A DNA stretch of 64,000 bases from the NCBI GenBank assembly GCA_947034895.1, contig OX344762.1:47099087-47163086 (forward strand), written 5' to 3'. The stretch is from Rhytidiadelphus loreus. Lineage: Eukaryota > Streptophyta > Bryopsida > Hypnales > Hylocomiaceae. This document shows positions 58,837-64,000 of the stretch, piece by piece. The notes under the pieces were generated by a model. That model worked only from the letters and a program-made list of their open reading frames with translations, was not told where the DNA came from and did not search any database. Both the position numbers and the translations under genes were made by a program. Positions within the stretch are counted from its first letter, which is position 1. Every line of letters starts with the position of its first letter.

Positions 58837-59894
58837 TCAGGATCATCATGAAGATCCACAAGTTGTTGTAGAGGTGGTAGTGTGTGTTGTGGTTTCCATA
58901 GTTGCTGGTTTACTTTCTCCACTAATTCATAGCATTTCTCAGCTAAACCTTTTGGTGAAATCCATGGTGGTATGGGATCCTTGGGATGTCTTACAAATGA
59001 ATTGATTTTGCCTTGTGTTGGCGTATCTAACTCTGGAGGTGAGTCTATAGCAGACATGTTGCCCTCTCGTAGAAAATCCCCAGTTGCAAACCACTCTACA
59101 ACACACCCATACACTGCCACCAATCCCTCAACCACGCCAGCAAAAGCTCCAAAGATGACCGGAATCACCTCCTTCCGTCCATCTCCTTGTCACCACCCTG
59201 GTCGAAACCATGCCTCCTCAGTCCATGAATCATGACCAAAACCAATGGGGTACAAAGCTTGCTGCCCCAAAAGAATGTCATAGCTTGTAGCACTTGTTAC
59301 AACACACCTCACAAAGATGTGAGTGTACGCATCAGTGCCCACTTTGAACCGAAGTCGTAGGGGCTCTTTCGTCATCCCCGTAGGCTGTTTTATGCCCCCT
59401 AGCGATGTTGCTATGGTGAAAGGACATGGCTCCAAGTCACTAGCAAGAAGCTCCAAACTCTGAGCTAGCAACTTGCCTAACATAACTGGTTGGGCTCCCG
59501 TATCAAGCAATACTTTTTGTGGAAACACTTGGGATGCTTCACCTCGAGCCACAGAAAAGACATGGCTAGAATTGGCCAAACGCACCACTCCAGGCTTGAC
59601 TTGCAAACGCTCACGAGTTGCACGAGCTGGTACCGTTGCCAAATAGCTTGTGGCAACTTCAACATCACTTCCAATAGTTTCTCCACTTGAATTCAAGTTG
59701 CTATCAAACTCTGCTTGTGAAGGAGGTTCTTTTGGCCACCCCTTCCAACATCGCAAGGCATTTGCTGCTCCTTTAGCAGCATCCTTCCTTGTGCACTCAT
59801 CACCCTCAGCCAAAGAAGACTCTTCCATCTCCCTTATGACCACATTAGCAGGCATCTGGATCGTACCTTGCATTATTTTTCCTGCCATATGATA
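58837..59894 (-). CDS. Gypsy aspartic protease and linker, one TGA
   Basis: It continues in frame from gag across the CACTA element at 59895-60846 (AVYHMAGKIMQ). QKVLLDTGAQPVMLG carries the DTGA active-site motif of retropepsins; SYDILLGQQALYPIGF is the usual second conserved block. A TGA at 59190-59192 follows FRPGW. The frame then continues through a linker (PVIFGAFAGVVEG; DPIPPWISPKGLAEK) to the second CACTA insertion at 58836, after which the methyltransferase starts. The protease would cut the polyprotein. Confidence 0.8.
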
Positions 59895-60846
59895 CACTAG
59901 AAGAAAAACACGTCCGGCACAACCAACTACTATGCAACTAGTGCCCTATGCAACTGTCATGCAACTAGTTTCCTCTCTATTTGCACCAAATCTAATGTAG
60001 TTGTTTTGTGTCATTGTTTTACAACATTCATTCATTGTTTTAGTTGCAAAGTAGTCATTCTGTAGTTGCAAAAAAAGACGAGGAAACAACTAGTGTCCTA
60101 TGCAACTATTATGCAATTGTAAAATGACCATAGTTGTTTCCTAGTTGTACGCTAGTTGTTTCTTAGTTGCACTCTAGTTGTTTCCTAGTTGCTTTCAAAG
60201 TTCATTCCCATTCGTGTTATATCAATTGACCCATATCAATTGTAAAAAGTACCATTAGATTGAACATATAAGACTTGTAAGTTGTTATAGTCTTATGTAA
60301 TGAATTCTTTTGATAGAATTCTAAGATTTCTATAATTTATGGGTTTCTACAATTTGTAGATTTTGTATATAAGAATTTAAAAAATAATTAAAATTCAAGA
60401 AATTTTATAATCTAGGAAATTGAATTTTGAAATCTAGAAAGAAGGTAGATCTGAAATTTTGAAATCTAGGAAGAGGGTAGATTTGAAAATTTGAAATCTA
60501 AAAAAAGGTAGATTTGAAATTCAAAAATCTAAGAAAAAGGTAGTTCTGAAATTCTAAAATCTAGAAAGGAGGTAGATCTGAAAATTTGAAATCTACAAAT
60601 CATTGAGATTTATATTTTAAAATTTACAAATCTACAAGTTGCAAGCAAGTTGCAAACAAGTGGCACACAAGGATGAAGTTCTTTGTATGGTATCGGATGA
60701 CAAAAAACCTTGCAACTAGACTGCAACTAATGCGACTTGTCCACTGCAACTACGGACTCTACATTGTCACCTAGTTGCAAATGTCCTATGCAACTACAAA
60801 ATGAGTTGCATACTGTAGTTGCAAAACCCCTCATTTTCTTCTAGTG
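59895..60846. mobile_element. CACTA element 1, 952 bp, non-autonomous
   Basis: CACTAGAAGAAAAA at 59895 and ...TTTTCTTCTAGTG ending at 60846, flanked by ATA on both sides (59892-59894 and 60847-60849). Same terminal family as the 5.4-kb element, with ttgcaacta-type subterminal repeats but no coding sequence. Its removal restores the gypsy frame between gag and protease. Confidence 0.95.
60420..60610. repeat. ~37-bp degenerate tandem repeat inside CACTA element 1
   Basis: About five copies of gaaattttgaaatctagaaa and gaggtagat-type sequence in a row. Confidence 0.75.
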
Positions 60847-60849
60847 ATA

Positions 60850-62702
60850 TACGGCAGCTGCATCAAAGTTACCACTCTGCAATTGGACCCCCAAGAACAA
60901 TGGAACCTCCAAGAGTTTGAGAGCCAAATTCTTTACCATATCTCCCTCTTTTGGTGAATCTCTTTCACTAAAAACTGTTCCAAGTGATGGAATAGTCACT
61001 ACATCTGCTAGACCAAATGGCAATGGCAATCTTGATTGCCCAATGCTATCAGGAGGCCCTTGGTGGCGCACGTGAGGTCGACTTTGGGTGCTTGAATTTT
61101 CTTCCACCATGGATGCCACAGGCACAGAACTAGCTTGCGATCTAGTGGCCACTGCTGCAACCACCTCACCAAGTGCACCGTACTCAAACCTATCTGATCC
61201 AGGCTTTGAGCTAGAAGGTGTTGGTGTGATCTTTGCCGTCGCCGCAACTAGCAATGCTAGTGTATTTTGCAACTCTCCCATACGTGCCTCAAGATTGTTG
61301 CCCCCAGAATTTGATCCACCTCCTTGAGCAGCTTGTGGGGTAAATGATTGAGGCCTCAACTGCGGGTTCTTCACCCAACATTTGTCCTCCGTATGACCAA
61401 CCCGACCACAAGGTGTATAAGTGCACTTTGGAGGTGTTCCTCCACCTTGTACTTTCTTTTGTTGGCCTTTGTTCGTTGTGGTTGCATTGCCCTTGTTGGT
61501 GGCTGATTGCCCACCACTTTTGCCCTCAAATGATATATCTGTAGGACAATCTCTCTTCCCATGGCCTAACAATTCACAATTCCAACACCGCAAACGAGAA
61601 TTGGCTGTCACCTCCACTTCAGCTGCCATAGCAATTTGCTTGGAGGCCTTGGAGTTTCCTTGGCTCTTGCTAGAGCTACCAACAACAACCTTGGTCTAGC
61701 TTGTTGTTGAAGTCATAATGGATGATAATCTCCCAACCTCTTCTACACATAGCCCTCGATCCAACTGCTCCACAATAGCAAAAGCTTGAGCTAAAGTAGC
61801 TCGACCTCCATATGCCAACAACATGTGAGGGTGTGCCATATCGCGGATCTTTTTGTCTTGCTTCCCCATATAAAGCTCCACCAACTGGCATTCCGTGAAT
61901 GCATCTCCGCTTTCACGAGCAAACTTGGAGAGTCTTGCATACATAATACGGGGAGTGTCTCCAGTCTCCTTCTTGAAATCCTGGATGTGGCGCATGCGAT
62001 CTCGGTGAATGCCACCAAACTCCATCTCCAAATGCTCAAAAAACAATCGGAGAGGATCAAACTGAGGAGGAGGGCCCATCGTGGCTATGCTTCATTTGAA
62101 GCTCGAGCCAACCGAGAGATGAATGTAGTTGCAGTTCCACTAGCGCCACTCATAGCAGCTTTAGAAAGCAACCATGCAGCTCGTGCTGCATCAGGGCCCG
62201 AGGTAGCTTCCTCACCCTTCTCTTCATCTCCATCACTAGTCTTTGAAGCTTAAGCTGTTGGGAATGCAGCTCCCTCTTTCAACGCCGTGACTAACTCCAC
62301 CCTTCGAACCCAATAGTCTTCCACCTCCTCAAGCTCAACCCTATGATCCTCAAACCAAGAATCATAGGCTTGCAACGCCTCAAACTCAAGATGGGTGGGT
62401 AGCTGCTCAAAAGCCCACCAATCATTGAAGAGAGCATTGCGTTGTCTTTGTGTGCGTTGCCAGGATCGAAACCTGGTCTTCCAATCGTTGAAGGCCACGC
62501 CCTCAGCTCTCCCCGAGTAGCGGTCACGAACCATGGATCCGCCGCTATGGTCTTCCATGTCGTCAAAAACGCTAATTCTCCAACTCTTAAGGGAATCAAC
62601 TCTCACAGAGGGTAGAGTTGGCTCCTCTCTGCCCTCCTCAACGTGAACTGCGACCTCTTGATCTTCCTCCGCAGTGTAGTCACGTGTCCGTGTTTGGACC
62701 AT
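60850..62702 (-). pseudogene. Gypsy gag with zinc knuckle, broken
   Basis: It starts at ATG 62702 (MVQTRTRDYTAEEDQE). Frame 1 covers an acidic N-terminus and a helical stretch (TRFRSWQRTQRQRNALFNDW) to a TAA at 62250-62252, then on to a TAG at 62085-62087. A one-base shift there leads into LRLFFEHLEMEF and PRIMYARLSKFARESG, the gag core. A TAG at 61696-61698 is followed by a linker and the knuckle CWNCELLGHGKRDC (CX2CX4HX4C). A second Cys/His cluster, CGRVGHTEDKC, has unusual spacing. The frame then runs into the CACTA junction at 60849. Gag forms the particle and binds RNA. Confidence 0.72.
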
Positions 62703-64000
62703 AAATGATCTTCAAACGTCGAATCTTCTACTCCACCGTCGAACTACTCCACGTTGGCCTATCCTGTTGCGGCTCTAGATTGGTTCAAGTCGCAAGGTAG
62801 GGATAAGAAACCACAGGATACGGGATGGGTAGAACCGATGGCATACCACGAGATACCATCGGTGAAATGGATCCTAAACCTCAAACTTACGGTTTGCTGG
62901 TCATCAACTCAGCCCACCGCAAGAACAGAGCAAGTCTCGACCATGTGGGTCATCAATCCCACTTCGTCACCACGACAAGAAATGGAGCTGAGCAATGGTG
63001 TGACCCACGCCACTCGCAACAACAATAGTTTACAAAGCGTAAATGAAGCCTCCAAAATAGGCTAGAGTATCACAATTACAAGCAATTAACTGCAAGCCCT
63101 CTAAACCCTTCTAACTAGACTCCATCTACACTTCCCAAACTAAAACCAACCTCTACTATAATAGACAATTACCACAATTTTTTTTTTTTTTTTTGTGGTA
63201 ATTTTCTCAAAACAACTCCAAAATTACTGTAGTAACTATCTAGGTAATTTTCAAAATTACCCTAGTAACTTCCAAAATTACCCTAGTAACTACCCTAGTA
63301 ACTTCCAAAATTACCCTAGTAACTACCTTAGTAACTTCCAAAAATTACCCTAGTAACTACCTTAATAACTTCCAAAAATTACCCCGGTAATTGATTCGGT
63401 AATACTAAAAGTTACTCTAGTAACTAGTCCGGTAACTTCTCAAAGTCAACCGGTCTTCATCTCTCTCGTTTTTCCAAGCTATCAACGCTTGGAAAACATC
63501 AACAATCCTCACAAAAACACCTCCAAAAACAAACCCCAATGCAAAATTTCAAAACGCCATAACTTTCTCAATATTTGGTAGTTTTTGGCAATTTTGCAGT
63601 TTTTGGATAGCTTACACTATTTGTGATCTTTCTAACACTAAACAACCACCTAAATGGCCCCAAAACACCAAATCAGCACTTTTGCATGTTTGGTCCAGCA
63701 CACATGAGGGTTTCCACCAATCTACTCAAACTCTCACAACTTTTGCAAAAAGTGTCGGAATTGCTTAAAACTTGTTTCTATGGAATTCTTACATCAAAGA
63801 GCTTCTTCTTAGATCTTCATGGCACCTTTGGAAGCTCTCCAACACCCTCCACCTCCACATCAGCACCTCCAACACCAAAGCTCCAAAACTTGAATTTGCC
63901 AGAGCTTCCGCACGTCACCACCAACGCCAGCAACTCCAATACACCAAATCAAACCTCTCTAACAACTCTGGTGCTCTCACATCAGCACCTACACCACTCT
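62703..64000. other. Gypsy leader and flanking DNA with short repeats
   Basis: No gene seen. 62854-62864 on the minus strand reads TGGTATCTCGTGG, which partly resembles an initiator-Met tRNA primer-binding site. A T-run at 63178-63195 sits between ttaccacaa and gtggtaa (a small inverted repeat). 63225-63430 has ~8-10 degenerate copies of ttaccctagtaacttcc. No LTR copy matching 47961-48567 was found. Confidence 0.4.

Larger units (their letters stand above)
47961..62702 (-). mobile_element. Ty3/gypsy retrotransposon with DNA methyltransferase and PHD finger (5' end beyond or unresolved)
   Basis: Minus-strand order: gag with CCHC knuckle, retropepsin, cytosine-5 methyltransferase, RT, RNase H, integrase, PHD finger. 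RT before integrase makes it Ty3/gypsy type. The coding region was nearly one frame, broken by a gag frameshift, in-frame stops and two CACTA insertions. The low limit is the candidate LTR; the high limit is the gag start. The 5' LTR was not identified in 62703-64000. Confidence 0.85.

Noticed and set aside
5506..62702. TAG reassigned as a sense codon in this organism
   Set aside because: TGA stops occur in the same genes, genes such as 21091-24380 and 45633-46548 end in TAG, and frameshifts are present; CHG decay is simpler.

Overview
This window is a piece of a large, repeat-rich streptophyte nuclear genome: a green plant or charophyte alga. The evidence is TTTAGGG-type telobox motifs, spliceosomal introns with plant-like borders, a DUF659 plant-type hAT transposase, CACTA elements with DUF4216, and a Ty3/gypsy element carrying a cytosine methyltransferase (reported before in charophytes). 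The gene families look more like non-flowering streptophytes than angiosperms, but I cannot name the species. Apart from one terminal exon at the left edge, nearly all coding sequence belongs to mobile elements, many of them nested.

Layout. 0-1.1 kb: last exon of an unrecognised nuclear-type gene. 2.4-2.76 kb: 60-bp minisatellite. 5.5-10.4 kb (minus): decayed DNA transposon with a DDE-like core and a BAH-like tail. 11.9-13.8 kb (minus): decayed coiled-coil, gag-like gene. 14.24-14.43 kb and 47.71-47.96 kb: two halves of one DUF7869-type transposase gene, split by a 33,276-bp insertion at 14432-47707. That insertion has a hAT-type terminal inverted repeat (CAGGGTTGAC) and a perfect 8-bp target duplication (AGCTCAAC). 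Joining the flanks restores the host frame.

The giant hAT element carries its own transposase (25.3-28.6 kb) and three cargo genes: two with a shared N-terminal domain (one also has a RING finger) and a divergent protein kinase. Each gene sits behind an array of GCGGACGG-type motifs. In three cases a TATA-like box lies between array and gene, and the same motif fills both element termini. The end of the hAT transposase gene is interrupted by a second, 18.5-kb element (28582-47123; TIR AAGGC..., apparent TTAT duplication). It carries a DUF7869/BAH-like transposase-like gene, a 176-bp satellite array, a multi-exon gene with a ParB-like part and a methyltransferase-like part, a HAD/FCP1-like phosphatase-like gene, and many copies of a ~20-bp near-palindrome centred on CGAGTCG.

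48-63 kb (minus): Ty3/gypsy element with the order gag (CCHC), protease, DNA cytosine methyltransferase, RT, RNase H, integrase, PHD finger. It was originally one near-continuous frame. Two CACTA elements of one family (5,384 bp and 952 bp) interrupt it with exact 3-bp duplications, and both joins restore the reading frame.

Most genes here are broken the same way. About 28 in-frame stops, read by eye, are almost all TAG or TGA, as expected if methylated CAG (CHG) and CGA (CG) codons decayed by C-to-T change. The window is therefore a fossil record of methylated, silenced elements, several of which carried chromatin or DNA-modification genes.
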